Source of the DNA: Candidatus Altimarinota bacterium
Lineage (GTDB): Bacteria > Patescibacteriota > Gracilibacteria > BD1-5 > UBA6164
Assembly (NCBI GenBank): GCA_019454605.1
Contig: JACFNZ010000003.1
Span: 93,874-157,873 of the forward strand
DNA: 64,000 bases
Direction: 5' to 3'
Within the stretch, counting starts at the first letter, position 1. Every line of letters starts with the position of its first letter. The position numbers and the translations under genes are program-made. The notes beneath the pieces are model-generated. The model did not search any database, was not told the DNA's origin, and saw nothing but the letters and a program-made list of their open reading frames with translations. Positions 48,118 to 59,449 of the stretch are shown in pieces.

Positions 48118-48746
48118 AAAATATAATTATTGTAATAATTATATTACTTTTTCTAACTTGAATTTGAATTACAACTTATTTGTATTTTAGCTCATTTTCA
48201 TTTGAAAAATACTTTGAAAATATAACTCTTACTTTAAATCAAAAAATAATTATTGTAATAATAGTTTATTTGTTTAGGAATTATTTACTATTACCATCAA
48301 CAGTTATTATACTTTTTGCTTGATATTTACTTCAAAACTTTACTTTAACTTTAGTTTTAAGCATATTATGAGTTAGTTTTTGAATATTTCAATCTTATTT
48401 TATTTGAAAAGTTTTTTCAAAAGATAGTTTAGAACAAAAAAAAGATAAATGACTTATTTTAAAATATAATGATAAAATACAAAAAGATTGATTTAAAGTT
48501 ATTTTTGTATGATCTTTATTTCCAATAATTCCAGTTGATTTACTTTATTTGTCAGCTTGATATGTGAAATACTCTGCTATAAAGACATTTCTTGCTTGAA
48601 TCTTATGAGAATTACCATTAATTATTTTATACTCTTATTTATGAAAAGAATCAAGTAAATATGAAGAATACTTTACTATTGTTTGACTAATAATCTTTAT
48701 TTTATTTTTACTTTATTTATATTTAAAAAGACTATTTTTTAAATAG
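48102..48746 (+). CDS. TVP38/TMEM64 (DedA-like, VTT-domain) membrane protein
   Basis: 214 residues and about six hydrophobic segments. VFVGSLFPIIPVDLLYLSAG (~138-157, core FPIIPVDLLYLSAG) and FLAGILGELP near 170 match the VTT (SNARE-associated) domain, including its conserved proline and glycines. Family members are thought to scramble or recycle lipids or lipid carriers. It overlaps the upstream putative lipid methyltransferase, so a shared membrane-lipid role is plausible. It ends in TAG within a terminator hairpin. Confidence 0.75.
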
Positions 48747-48753
48747 TCTTTTT
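48725..48753. terminator. Bidirectional terminator between TVP38 and RND genes
   Basis: A 13-bp perfect stem (AAAAAGACTATTT and complement, 3-base loop) with A- and T-runs on either side, overlapping the end of the TVP38 gene and touching the RND stop codon. It serves both convergent transcripts. Confidence 0.85.
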
Positions 48754-51700
48754 TATTTTACATATTTTTTTCTAAAAAATATATAGTATAAACTAGGTAA
48801 AACAAGAAGTGTAAAAAATGTTGAAGTTGATAATCAAAATATTATTGACAATCAAAGTCAAGTCCAAGTTGGGTTTGATAGTGTCAATGGAATCATACCT
48901 AAAACCGTACAAATTGAAGTAAGTAAAACAGGCTCAAGTCTTGATATTCAAGCATCAATAATTGATTCTCTAAACTCTATATCTTCTTCTAAATTTTGAT
49001 TTATCTTATCAAATAAAATTATTCAATTTCTAACAACTATTCAAAATAAAGCAACAAGTCAAATCATTCAAGGAAATGATAGGGGTTGTCAAAATAAAGT
49101 TAATCAAAAAAATACTCAAATTAAAGAAAGAGGAATTGTTATCATAACTAAAAATGCTTGTTTATATGAATCATAAAGTAAAACTAAAAGTCATATTATA
49201 CAAATAAGTCCATACATCATTGAAACTCAAAGAGATTTTATTGATTTTGCATTTTCTTCACTTTCTCAACCAGTTATAAATTTATATCAAGTAGGAAGTT
49301 TATAGTTTTTCATTTTTTTATCAAAACTAGCTTGTATAGTAGTTCAGTTAAATCAAGCTTTAGCTCAAGCAGAAATAGTTACAACTCTTTCTCAATCAAC
49401 TCTTGAAATAGAGAAAATAGATGATTTAAAGTTTTGACTAACTATATCTCTTAAATATACATCAATTCACTTATTATTTTTTATTTTTAAATCTTTTATT
49501 TTATCAAAATTATCAACTAAAGTTGGATCAAACTTTGTTCTAATAATTATTTCCTCATCTTTATTATATATTTTTGAGGCTTCGCTTCAGTCAATTACAT
49601 TTTTTAAAAAAGTTGCAACTTGAGGAATACTTAAATCATATAAAGCTAATTTAGATGGGTCTAATGATATTTCAAACTCAAAAGGTAGAGGTTTTTTAGA
49701 TGTTGTTATATCTATAACTCAAGGGATAGTTGATAGAGTTTTTTTAACATCAAGAGTTATTTTATCTAGTGTATCAAAATCTTCTCAAGCAATTTTTATC
49801 TCAAAAGCAGCAGAGTTTCCAGGTCAAGCGCTTTGTTCTACTATAGATACTTTTCATATTTTATAATCTTTTAAATTATCCCTTATTCTTTGAGCTATTT
49901 TATATGATTTTTCTTTTCTTCAATCATCTGTAGAAAATAACTTTACACTTATTATAGCATATTGTTCACTATTTGAATTTCATCTTCAATCAGAGCTTGT
50001 AGGTGTTCAAACAGAAGTAGAAAAACTTTCAATATCTTTTTCTTTTCTTAAAATATTTTCAATATAACTAACTTCTTTTTGAGTTTTTTCAAGTTTTGTT
50101 CCAGGCTCTAATTCTAAATTAACATAAAAATTATCAGCATCAGTTGCAGGGAAAAAGTTTGATTTTAAGATTCAAGTTATAGGTAATAAAAATGCAGATA
50201 TAAATAAAATAAATATTCAAAATAAAAATTTTTTTAATTTTTTAGGTGTTTTAATTAAATTTTCTAAAATATCTCAATATTTTTGTTCAAGAGAATGAAT
50301 TGAAATAAATCATTGATCTAGTGCTTTTTTTAATAATCATTTTTTTCACTTAATATTTGAATGTTTCTCAAAATCTACTTTACTATCTTTTCAAGAAATT
50401 AATACAGCTAAAGCAGGATTAAGGGTTAATGCTATAAATAAAGATGCAAGTAACACAACAGATACAACAAAAGGGATTGGATATATAAAACTTCAAATCA
50501 TTCAAGTCATAAACAACATAGAAGCAAATATAAATACAACAGTTAATGTAGTTGTAGTTAAAACTTTTTTATAATCTCTAATTACAAGCAATGCTGCTTC
50601 TCTTGTGGTAAATTTTCAAGATTTTTTATATTGATTTATAGCAGAAATAACAACTATAGCATCATCTACAAGCAATCAAAGAGATAAAATTAAGGCAAAC
50701 ATTGATAAAAAGTTTAATGTTTGTCAAAAAGCTGACATTATAGCAAAAGTAATTAAAAATACTATAGGAACAGCAGTTCAAGCAACTAAAGCTTCTTTTG
50801 CTCAAATAATTAAAAGTAATGTTATAAATACTAAAGCAATTGTTATAAGTCAATCACGAATTAAATGAGATAAGTCAGATTTTATTTCTTTTGCATTATC
50901 TACAACTGTAGTTATTTCAAGATTTTTTGGAATAAATCATTTTTTCCTCATTTCATCAAGAGTTTTAGTTCAGTTTGTTATAACATCAACTATAGATCAT
51001 CACTTTTTCTTAACTACAGATAAAGTAATTGCATTTTTAGGTTCTTTTCAATTTACAGATAATCTAGAAATACTAGTTATTTTTTTAGGAATTTCTTTAA
51101 CTTCTGCAATATCTTCTAAATAAATTAATCAAGTATCTCATGTTTTTCAAACAACAACTTTTTTTAATTTGTCTAAATTATAAAATCTTTCATCTACATT
51201 TAAAGTATGTTTATAATCTCAAATTTCTATAGATCAAATAGGTATAGTCATATTTACAGAAGAAATAGATTGATTAACTATAGTTAAATTTAATTTATAC
51301 TTTTCAAGTTTTTTTGGGTCAATTAAAACTCAAAACTCTTTTTGTAATCATCCTGAAATATTTACTTCTGAAATTAAAGCTTGTCTTTCAAGTTCATCTT
51401 TTATAGTTTTTGCATATTCATATAATCTATATCAATCAAAATTTCAAGATATAGAAAATGTCCAAATAGGCATTTGGTCAAAAGCAACTTCTTTTACTAT
51501 TGGTTCTAAAATATCTTTAGGCATATCAGGTTTAGCTAAATCGACTTTGTCTTTTAAGTCAGATACAGCTTTTTTTGTATCAGTTCCAGAAACAAATTGA
51601 ACCATAACCATAGATGAAGAATTCATAGAAGTTGAAGTAACTGTATCAATTCACTCAACCTTTGAGATTTGTTTTTCAATTTTTTTTGTAACTAAATCTT

Positions 51701-51938
51701 CAATACTTTCAGGACTAGCTCAAGGAAGAGTTGTTATAATATAAGCCATTCAAATATCAACTTCAGGCATTGATTCTAAAGGAAGATTTTTAAGTCAAAT
51801 AGTTCAAGATATAAGAATTATTATTATTACAAGCCATGTAAATCTCACTCTATCTATAAAAAAAGCCATCCAAGATTTATTTAAATTTTCATCAAATTCT
51901 AATTTTTGTAAGTAAATTGAATCATTATGTTTAGACAT
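48753..51938 (-). CDS. RND-family efflux transporter (AcrB/MMPL-like HAE1 type)
   Basis: 1061 residues. The typical RND layout has one N-terminal helix (~28-48), a large periplasmic-type loop beginning LPLESMPEVDIG, six helices (~335-540), a second loop and six more helices. The proton-relay region in the first helix bundle carries GLLVDDAIVVISAINQ near 405, with the paired Asp residues. LPGASPESIEDLVTKKIE near 74 is the conserved pore-domain entry. It forms an operon with an adaptor lipoprotein and an AbrB regulator. No outer-membrane TolC is in the window. Confidence 0.95.
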
Positions 51939-51955
51939 ATTTTTTTAATTATTAA

Positions 51956-53947
51956 TTATTTTATTTCTTCTACTAAATCTCAAGAAGCTAGATTTAAAGC
52001 TCCAGATACAACTATTTTTTCTCAAATAGCTAATCATGATTTTACTTCTACTTCTTGACTATTACTATCTCAAATAGTTATAATTTTTTCAATAGCTTTA
52101 TTGTCTTTTCAAACAACAAACACATTATAACTATCTTGTCATACTATTAAAGATGAAAATGGAATTATAATTTGTTTTTCATTTCAAATAATTTTAGTTA
52201 ATCCTACATCAACAAAATCTCCCACAAGTAAATTATTTTCAAAATCAATACTTGAAATACTGATTTCAAGAGGATACATATTTGTTTTTTCATTTATTGA
52301 AGTTGATAGAGCTGTTATTACTCAAGTTGAATAATTATTATCTTTTGATAATTCCACCTCTTGTCATACACTTAAATACTTAGCATTATCTCAAGAAATA
52401 TCTATTTTTATAATTTTTTTATTTGAATTTGATATACTAAAAGCAATCATTTGAGGAGAAACAGATTGTCATACTGATATATTTTTAGAAGTAATTTTTC
52501 AATCATAAGGAGCTTTGATTAAAGCATTTTCTAAAGCTTGATATGATGAATTTTTTTGCCCAGAAGCATTATCAAGTTGTGATTTTATAGAAGAAAGTTG
52601 AGAACTTTGATTTGCAATAGCTTGATTATATCGATTTTGAGCTATTTTGAAAGCATTATCTGCTGTTTCTCTTTGTGATTTTATGTTTGAAATAGTATTT
52701 TCTAATTGAATTTTTGTAGTTGAAATATTATTTCATAAATTATCTAAATTTCAAGCTAATTGATTTTTTGTATTATTTAAAGTAGCATTTGCCATAACTA
52801 TAGCTTGTTCTAAACTAGCTTTTCAAGTATTGTAATTTACTTTAGCACTATTTATAGAATTATCTAAATCTTTTAATCAAGACTGCATAGAAACAATACT
52901 TCATTTTAGAGAAATCATTTGTTGTTCTAGTTTTGATGAATTTAATTTAAAGTTTGATAACATAGTTTCATTTAAGCTAGAAGTAGTTATAGTGTTATCA
53001 AAAACTTGAGTCATATTACTATATAATTTAACCATTTCATCGCTTATATCTCATAATTCATTATAAAAATTTATTAAATCATCTCAAGACATATTTGAAT
53101 TATAATTTTGTTTTAATTTAGCAAATTTTGAATTATTTTGATTAAATAAATTTTCAGCACTTGTTTTGTACTCAGTATTTTTAGCAGATAGATATATTTC
53201 ATAATCATTATTTATATCTTTATTTTTATCTGTTTGTCCTAAAATTTGGTCAACAAAAGTAAGCCCAGAATCAATAGATGAAAAAGCTCAATCAATAGAA
53301 ACTTTTATATTATTTATTAAACTATCTCTTTTTGAATTTAAATTATTTAAGTTCTCTATGTAGTTTGTTTCAAAATTTTCTAAAGCTAGAGTTGCATTTT
53401 TTACACTTTCTTGTGCTAAAATCAAGCTAGTATCAGAAGAATTTTGAGCATTTGAATTTTGATTTTTAAGTCATGCTAATTGATTTTCTAAAATCTCTAA
53501 TTGTTTTTTAGTTGAAGAATATGTATTTTCTTTAGCTATTTTTGCATTATCAAGCTGTAGTTTTGCTGAAATAATATTTTTTTCAAGTACATCTTTTGTA
53601 TTACTATATATATTTAAAGTATTATTATATACATTTGTAGCATTGTTTAGATTTATATCAGTCATATTGCCTTTTGTATCAATAGAGGCAAGTATATCTC
53701 ACATCTTTACTTCATCTCAAATATTTACATTTATACTTTCAATTTTTCAAGAAGTTAAAGGAGAAATATCTGTTTTTTGTTTTGATTCAACTTTTCAGAT
53801 AAGATTTAGATTTTCTTTAAAAAAACTTTGCTCAATTGACTTTGTTTTTACATATTTTGGAGCAACGACTTCTTTAACTAATTCATCTCCTGAAGAACAA
53901 GAAGCAAGTAAAACACCTAATAATATTATACTTATAAATTTTTTCAT
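51956..53947 (-). CDS. Membrane fusion (adaptor) lipoprotein of the RND pump
   Basis: 663 residues, much longer than the ~380 usual for AcrA. The signal peptide ends in a lipobox (ILLGVLLASCSSGDE, Cys17). The lipoyl domain halves lie at ~60-90 and ~485-520 (ALIKAPYDGKITSKNIS), enclosing an unusually long coiled-coil hairpin (~95-480) rich in Asn, Ser, Lys and Leu. The beta-barrel and membrane-proximal domains follow to the C-terminus. It probably bridges the RND transporter across a wide gap. One CGA codon (NRYNQA, ~435) is present. It lies 17 bases before the RND gene. Confidence 0.88.
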
Positions 53948-53964
53948 TTTATTTTATTATTAAA

Positions 53965-54213
53965 TTAAATTTCTATATTGATTCATTTATTTTTAGCAAA
54001 TTCAATAACTTTTTCTAAGTTATCATTTTTTACAATTCAAATATGCTTTTTTTCAAGTGAGTAAAAAATAGCCACACTATCAGATGGATTTATATCAAGA
54101 GCATCTCTTATTTCTTTTGGAATTACAATTTGTCATTTAGCTCAAATAGTTAAAACTCAACCAAGTTTTAGTATTCAAATATCATCTAGGTGACTGCATT
54201 TTTTTTCTTCCAT
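53965..54213 (-). CDS. AbrB/SpoVT-type transcriptional regulator
   Basis: 82 residues. LTIGAKGQIVIPKEIRDAL (~21-39) is the swapped-hairpin DNA-binding motif of the AbrB family, followed by DINPSDSVAIFY. A short helical tail (KNDNLEKVIEFAKN) follows. It is the first gene of the efflux operon, and the perfect palindrome over its -10 box suggests autoregulation. No toxin partner is adjacent, which argues against an antitoxin role. Confidence 0.88.
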
Positions 54214-54243
54214 ATATTTTAAGTTAGATAAGTATGAAAAGTA

Positions 54244-54275
54244 ATACTAGTATAACTATTTTTTTATAAAGTCAA
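54244..54275 (-). promoter_or_regulatory. Promoter and operator of the abrB-MFP-RND operon
   Basis: On the minus strand TTGACT (complement of 54270-54275), a 15-base spacer and TATACT (complement of 54249-54254). The perfect palindrome ATACTAGTAT (54244-54253) covers the -10 and is a likely binding site for a dimeric repressor such as the AbrB protein encoded here. Confidence 0.55.
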
Positions 54276-54311
54276 AAAAAAGTTATAAAAATTTATTTTT
54301 ATAACTTTTTT
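54274..54311 (-). terminator. Terminator of the type IV pilin gene
   Basis: A 17-bp perfect stem (AAAAAAGTTATAAAAAT and complement, 2-base loop) followed on the minus strand by a T-run that leads straight into the -35 box of the next operon. Confidence 0.85.
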
Positions 54312-54328
54312 AACTTAGTTTAAGCTTA

Positions 54329-54988
54329 TTAACTTCAGTGGATAGTAATAAATACATCACTAGAAGCATTATCACTAATAGCAGTTCCTCCTATATCACA
54401 ATTACTATTTAATATTCAAGATGCTGTTTTTAATGCTGCATTAATACAACCAGCTCCAGGATCACTTTCTAATATATTTGCTACTCAACTACTATCTAAT
54501 CTCATAATTCAGTTTCAAGTTTCCCATCTCCAATTATGTTTTCAGGCATCTCTAGTTCAATCAGAGTCTACTTTTCAAACTGATTCAAATCAAGTAGATA
54601 ATATATATGATCAATAATTTATATTATTAGCATCAGGTCAAACTGCATATGAATAAACACATGCTGCTGATGGAGTTGCTCAAGTTTTTCACTTACTATT
54701 ACATGTTTGTCAGTTTTTTGGGTCTCTAGGCATTTTTGGTAGATAAGTTGCAGCACTTATTTCGCTTCTATCACTAAATTTAGAAGGATGAGGGTATTCT
54801 CAACTATCTTGGTATACTTGTTCTACAGCAGCTTGAAGAGCTTTCATGTCATTAATTCTTGTAGTATCTCTTGCTTTTTGAATTTGTGAAGTATAAACAG
54901 TTGTTGCTCAAGTTGCAAGGATACCTATAATAGTTATAACTACTAAAAGTTCAATTAAGGTAAAACCTTTTTTATTTTGTAATTTCAT
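54329..54988 (-). CDS. Type IV prepilin (major-pilin-like)
   Basis: 219 residues. The prepilin peptidase site and N-terminal helix are KKGFTLIELLVVITIIGIL (6-24), with Glu5 of the mature protein present. QIQKARDTTRINDMKALQAAVEQ near 37 is the usual helix continuation. The C-terminal globular domain has four cysteines (CNSK, ACVYS, GCINA, NCDIG) and a variable Gly/Ser/Asn-rich surface. Pilins of this kind serve attachment, twitching and DNA uptake. It is a single gene with a good promoter and the strongest terminator seen, as expected for an abundant protein. Confidence 0.93.
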
Positions 54989-55022
54989 AATTGTATTATT
55001 TAAAAAATAAATTACACTTTGT

Positions 55023-55050
55023 ATTTTAATTTTTTTTGTTTTTTTGTCAA
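55023..55050 (-). promoter_or_regulatory. Pilin promoter
   Basis: On the minus strand exact TTGACA (complement of 55045-55050), a 16-base A-rich spacer and TAAAAT (complement of 55023-55028), 35 bases before the pilin ATG. Confidence 0.65.
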
Positions 55051-55069
55051 ATTTTATAGTTTAGTTTTA

Positions 55070-55115
55070 AAATACAAATAAAAAAGAGTTTTAAAACTCT
55101 TTTTTATTTGTATTT
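55070..55115 (-). terminator. 46-bp perfect palindrome, secY terminator
   Basis: Every base from 55070 to 55115 pairs with its mirror partner, with the centre at 55092/55093 (GAGTTTTAAAACTC in the middle). It overlaps the secY stop codon and lies upstream of the pilin promoter. A long loop-poor hairpin with an internal T-run on both strands, it probably ends secY transcription and insulates the pilin gene. Confidence 0.75.
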
Positions 55116-56369
55116 AGAATAATCATACATCTTCATTTCACTATCAATTTTTCTTATTATATCTAAAATAACTGAAACTATAATTATAAGCCCTGATCAA
55201 GAAATAATAAAATCAATTTGAGTTCACATAAATTTTCACATTAAATAAGGAAAAACTGCAATTAAAGCAAGAAAACTTCATCAAAATAAATTTAGGTGAT
55301 TTGATACTTTTGTTAAGTAATTAGCTGTATCAACTCAGGGTCTAATTCAAGGTATATATCAACCTCTTTTTTGAATACTTTCAGCTACATTTTCTGTATT
55401 AAATGTTATAGAAACATAAAAAAATGAAAATCAAACTATAAGTAAAAAATAAATTGCTATAAAAAACCAACTTGGATTATTCATAGAAAAATGAGTTGTT
55501 AAATACTCTCAAACAGTTTTTAAATTTCATGCTTGATTTGATAAAATTTGCCCTAGTATTGAAGGGAAGGTTATAATAGAAACAGCAAATATTATAGGAA
55601 CCATCCCGGCTTGATTAACTCTTATTGGAAAGTATGACTTTTCATCTCTTCAAGTTCTTGAATAAATTACAGGAACTCTTCTATTTCATTCAGTAAATCT
55701 TATTATTATATAAATAACAAGTAATGTTGCTAAAATAAGTCAAGCAAGTAGTCAATACTCTCAAGAATTTATTCTTCACATAATTACTCATGGAGTTCAA
55801 GCTAGTACTCAAGCTGTAATTATTATACTTATTCAGTTTCAAACTCAATACTCAGTCATAACTTCTCAAAGCCAAACTAAAAACAATGTTCAAGTTGTTA
55901 TAACAAGCATACTTATAAGTATTAGTGAAACATTTGTTGTATCAATTATAGTTCATCAAGCAAGAGAATTAAGTAAAATTATCATTCAATAAGATTGAAC
56001 AAATGCAAGAGGTAAAGTAAGCCACCTAGTCCATTTATTTATAATTTTTTGTCAACTTTCACCTTCTTTTTGTAAATCTCAAATTTTAGGTATTACAACT
56101 CATAAAAGTTGTAATATAATCATAGCATTAATATAAGGAGAAAGTCACATTAATATTATAGAAAAATTTTCAAGTCCTCATCACATAAGTGCTGAAAAAA
56201 AAGCAAGTCAAGATTGTTGTTCCATAACAGCCTTTAATCAGTCAGTATTAATACCTGGAACTGGGATTATAGATAAAAATTTATAAACAAGTACCAAAAG
56301 TAATACTGCAATTATTTTATCTCTTAAATTTTTTGTAGCAAAAATTGATTTCATATGATCTAAAATCAT
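55104..56369 (-). CDS. secY: Preprotein translocase subunit SecY
   Basis: 421 residues with ten membrane helices. Landmarks: IIPVPGINT near 37 (plug approach), GGGLENFSIIMLGLSPYINAMIILQLL-type segment (core LGLSPYINAMII near 84), RRVPVIYSRT near 235 (cytoplasmic loop), FPIRVNQAGMVPIIFA near 255 and KRGGYIPGIRPG near 335. It is the protein-conducting channel and pairs with SecG and SecA here. It is not embedded in a ribosomal-protein operon as in many bacteria. The first ATG was used; a second ATG five codons later is possible. Confidence 0.97.
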
Positions 56370-56435
56370 AAATATTTAGTTAAAAATTAAAAAATCTAAA
56401 TTATTATATTAAATTTGTAAAAAAGTAAAGTTATT

Positions 56436-57041
56436 TTATGATTTGTCTAAAGTTATGTCATTTATAATTTCATTTTTTAAATCAATTTCAACTTTTTTAT
56501 TTTTTTTATTTTTTTTGTTTTTTTCTTCTTCTGATACTCAACAATAAGGACAATATTTAAAATTTCAACTTAACTCTTTTTTACAATTAAAACACTCTTT
56601 TTTCAAATTTACTTTACAATTTGGACAAAATTTATAATCACTATTTATATCAAAATTACACTTAAAGCATTTTAAAGAGTTTTTATTTAATATTTCATCA
56701 ATTTCTTTTTCATCAACTTCTTCAATAGAGCTTTCTTCATAATATTTTTCAAATAAAGTTTTACTTGGTCTGATAAGTAAATAAACAACTATTCATAAAG
56801 GAGTTCAAACTAAAACAGTAAGTATAGAAAAAATTTGATATAAAATATTATTACTTCTATTTATAATATCTTTTGTTACCCATATAACTATTGCAAACCA
56901 TACTATAAAAAAATAAATTACAATTAATTTTAATAAAGTTTCAAAAGTAAGTATTGATGTTATGTTTGAAAGAAATCAAATATAATTAAAATTAATTATA
57001 TTTTCTAAAAAATTATTTAATATATTTATTATCTCTTGCAT
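56436..57041 (-). CDS. Membrane protein with double zinc ribbon
   Basis: 201 residues. Two hydrophobic segments (~36-56, ~70-92) are followed by an acidic linker and a C-terminal cytoplasmic part with four CxxC pairs: CFKC, CPNC, CFNC and CPYC (~125-170), i.e. two tandem zinc ribbons. A Lys/Asn-rich tail ends it. The family of small zinc-ribbon membrane proteins has no fixed function. It lies between secY and trmD on the same strand (66-base gap to secY), which suggests co-transcription. Confidence 0.7.
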
Positions 57042-57054
57042 ATTTTTTAATTAT

Positions 57055-57705
57055 TTAAAATAAATTATCTTCTTTCCATTTTTGTATTTCTTTGTGGTTT
57101 CAACTAAGTAAAATATCTGGAACTTTTTTTCAATTAAATATTTCTGGTTTTGTGTATTGAGGGTATTCTTTTTTTCTATTTAATTTTTTTGAAAAACTTT
57201 CTTCTTCTAAAGATTTCTCTTTTAAAACTCAAGGAATCAATCTTGTTATTGAATCAATAAATACTAAACTTGCAAGTTCTCAACTTGTTAAAACATACTC
57301 TCAAATACTTATACTAAAATCAACATATAAATCAACAATTCTTTGATCAATTCATTCATAATGCCCACAAATAATTATAAATTCATCATCTAATATACTA
57401 AAATATTTTTCAATTTTTTCTTGATTTAATAAATCTCAAGATGGAGAAAAATAAATTACTTTTAACTTTTTTCAAACAACATTAAAAATATGTTCTATAG
57501 CTTTAGATAATGGCTTTCGGGATATTATTTGTCCATGTCATCCATATGATTTTGTATCAACTCTTTTTGTTTTTGTTGTAGAAAAATTATTTAATTTATA
57601 AAAAATTATTTCTATTTTTTTTTCTTCTATAGCTTTTTTTAAAATACTTGTTTTTATATAAGAATCAAAACTTTCTGGAAAAATTGTTATAATATGTATT
57701 TTCAT
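57055..57705 (-). CDS. trmD: tRNA (guanine-N1)-methyltransferase TrmD
   Basis: 216 residues. It begins MKIHIITIFPESF, typical for TrmD. The SPOUT knot carries CGHYEGIDQRIVD near 110 and SIGEYVLTSGELAS near 135, and the C-terminal LLSGNHKEIQKWK is diagnostic. It methylates G37 of tRNAs to hold the reading frame. Notably the C-terminal domain is shorter than usual by about 20 residues. One CGA codon lies near residue 62. It is the first gene of the unit trmD, zinc-ribbon protein, secY. Confidence 0.95.
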
Positions 57706-57833
57706 TTTAAACTTTATTATATAACAATTTTAAATATATATTTTTAAAACAAAAAATCAAGAACTGATTAAAATTTGATTTTTAAAGTAATTATTATATA
57801 TTTAAAAACAAATAAATTTAAAAAATATAAATC

Positions 57834-58436
57834 ATGAAAAACTTTGATTTAACAAAACTTTTTTGATCAAAAACAAGAACTAAATTACTTGAAAAATTTT
57901 TTTTAGAATATGAATCTTGAAATAATGATTGATTTCATATGAGAGCTTTATCAAGGGATTTAGAAGAACAAATTAATTCAATAAAAAGAGAACTTGATAG
58001 TTTGGAGGAATTACATATATTAAAAAGTAGAGAGGAAGCTAAAAAAAAATATTTTTTTGTAAATAAAAACTTTATCCTTTTAGATGAATTTAAATCAATT
58101 TTTTTAAAAACTTATAACCCACATGAATCTATAAAAAAATTTTTTAAAGACCAAAAATGACTAAACTTAATTATTATAAATGAAGAATTATCAAAAAGAC
58201 TTAGCTGAAATACAAATAATATAGTAGATATATTTTTAATTTGAGAATTAGATAAAGTTGTTTTTAATGATTTTTTAGCTAAAACTTTTTTTAATAGAAA
58301 AATAAAATACGCTATTATTACAAAAGATGATTTTGAAAAAAGACTTGAATATAATGATAAACTTATTTTTAATATAATAAAACAAAGTGGAAATATCTTT
58401 TTAAAAGATGATATTTGAGTTGAAAAATATATTTAA
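57834..58436 (+). CDS. Winged-helix DNA-binding protein with MNT-type nucleotidyltransferase-like domain
   Basis: 200 residues. The N-terminal ~90 residues look like an ArsR-type winged helix: LFGSKTRTKLLEKFF (~9-23), FHMRALSRDLEEQINSIKREL (helix-turn-helix, ~35-55), then the wing and YFFVNKN. The C-terminal ~100 residues resemble the stand-alone MNT nucleotidyltransferase fold (VDIFLIGELDKVVFNDFL), but the GS...D.D catalytic signature is not evident. It is the only plus-strand gene between 48.7 and 62.4 kb. It converges on tsaD with a 4-base overlap. Confidence 0.6.
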
Positions 58437-59443
58437 ATTTGATTGTATTTAATCATATAATAAGCTAAAATTCAAATCATTGCTGCATTATCCATTGAGT
58501 ATATATTTTTTATTGGATGAATAAAATTAAGATTTTTTTCTTGAGAAATCTTTTTTATTTTTTCTTTTAAATTATCATTTGCTGAAACTCCTCAAGAAAG
58601 CATAATTGTTTTTGTATTTTTTTTGATGCTAGCATTTATTAACTTATAAGCTAAAACTTCATTAACAGCTTCTTGAAATTCAAAAGAAATCTCTTTTTTA
58701 TCTAAATCACTCAAAAATCAATTTTCTAAAACTCTTTTGTCAACCTCTCTTTTTACTGCTGATTTTAATCAAGAAAAAGAAAAATCAAACTCATCTTTTT
58801 TTAAAAAAACTCTAGGAAATAAACACTTTCCCTCTCCTCCTCAATGATGTGGAAGCAAGGCAGGGAGAGTATACTCACTTGCAAGTTTTGATATAATTGG
58901 GCCACCTGGATACTCAAGTCACATCATTTTAGCTACTTTATCATAACTTTCTCAAGCAGCATCATCATTTGATGATCATATTTTTTCTATTTCCCACATA
59001 GAATTCATAAAATAAATATCATTATGTCATCCAGAAACAGTCAAGCAAACTAAAGGAAAAGTTATATCATTTTCATTTCTTTCTAAAAAATTTGAAAAAA
59101 TATGTCATTTTATATGATTTATTTCAATATAAGGTTTTTTTAAAATATTTGATAAAGTCTTTGCAAAAGTAATTCAAGTTAGAAGCGATGGAATAAGTCC
59201 AGGTTCTTTTGTTACAGCTATATAGTCAATATCTTCAATTTTTGTATTTGATTTTTTTAATACATTTTCACATACTTCAAAAATAGCATTTTCATGCTCT
59301 CTTGCTGCAATTTCAGGCACTACTCAAGAAGTTAAATTATGTATTTTTATTTGACTTTTTGTGTCAAGAGAAAGTAGTTTATCATTTTCAAAAATTGCCA
59401 TTGATGTATCATCACAACTTGTCTCTATTGCTAAAATTTTCAT
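58433..59443 (-). CDS. tsaD: tRNA N6-threonylcarbamoyladenosine synthase subunit TsaD
   Basis: 336 residues. Starts ILAIETSCDDTSMAI, the family hallmark. The metal-binding pair is in NHIKGHIFSNF near 114. The nucleotide-binding signature GVVPEIAAREH lies near 38, and SGGVSANDNLK near 272 and MDNAAMIG near 315 complete the ASKHA fold. With TsaB, TsaC and TsaE it puts t6A37 on ANN-decoding tRNAs. It follows the PKD surface-protein gene by 6 bases, so they may share a transcript. Confidence 0.96.
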
Positions 59444-59449
59444 TTTTAT

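Noticed and set aside
53965..54213. AbrB-like protein as an antitoxin
   Set aside because: No small toxin gene is adjacent; it leads an efflux operon and has a palindrome over its own promoter, so a regulator fits better.
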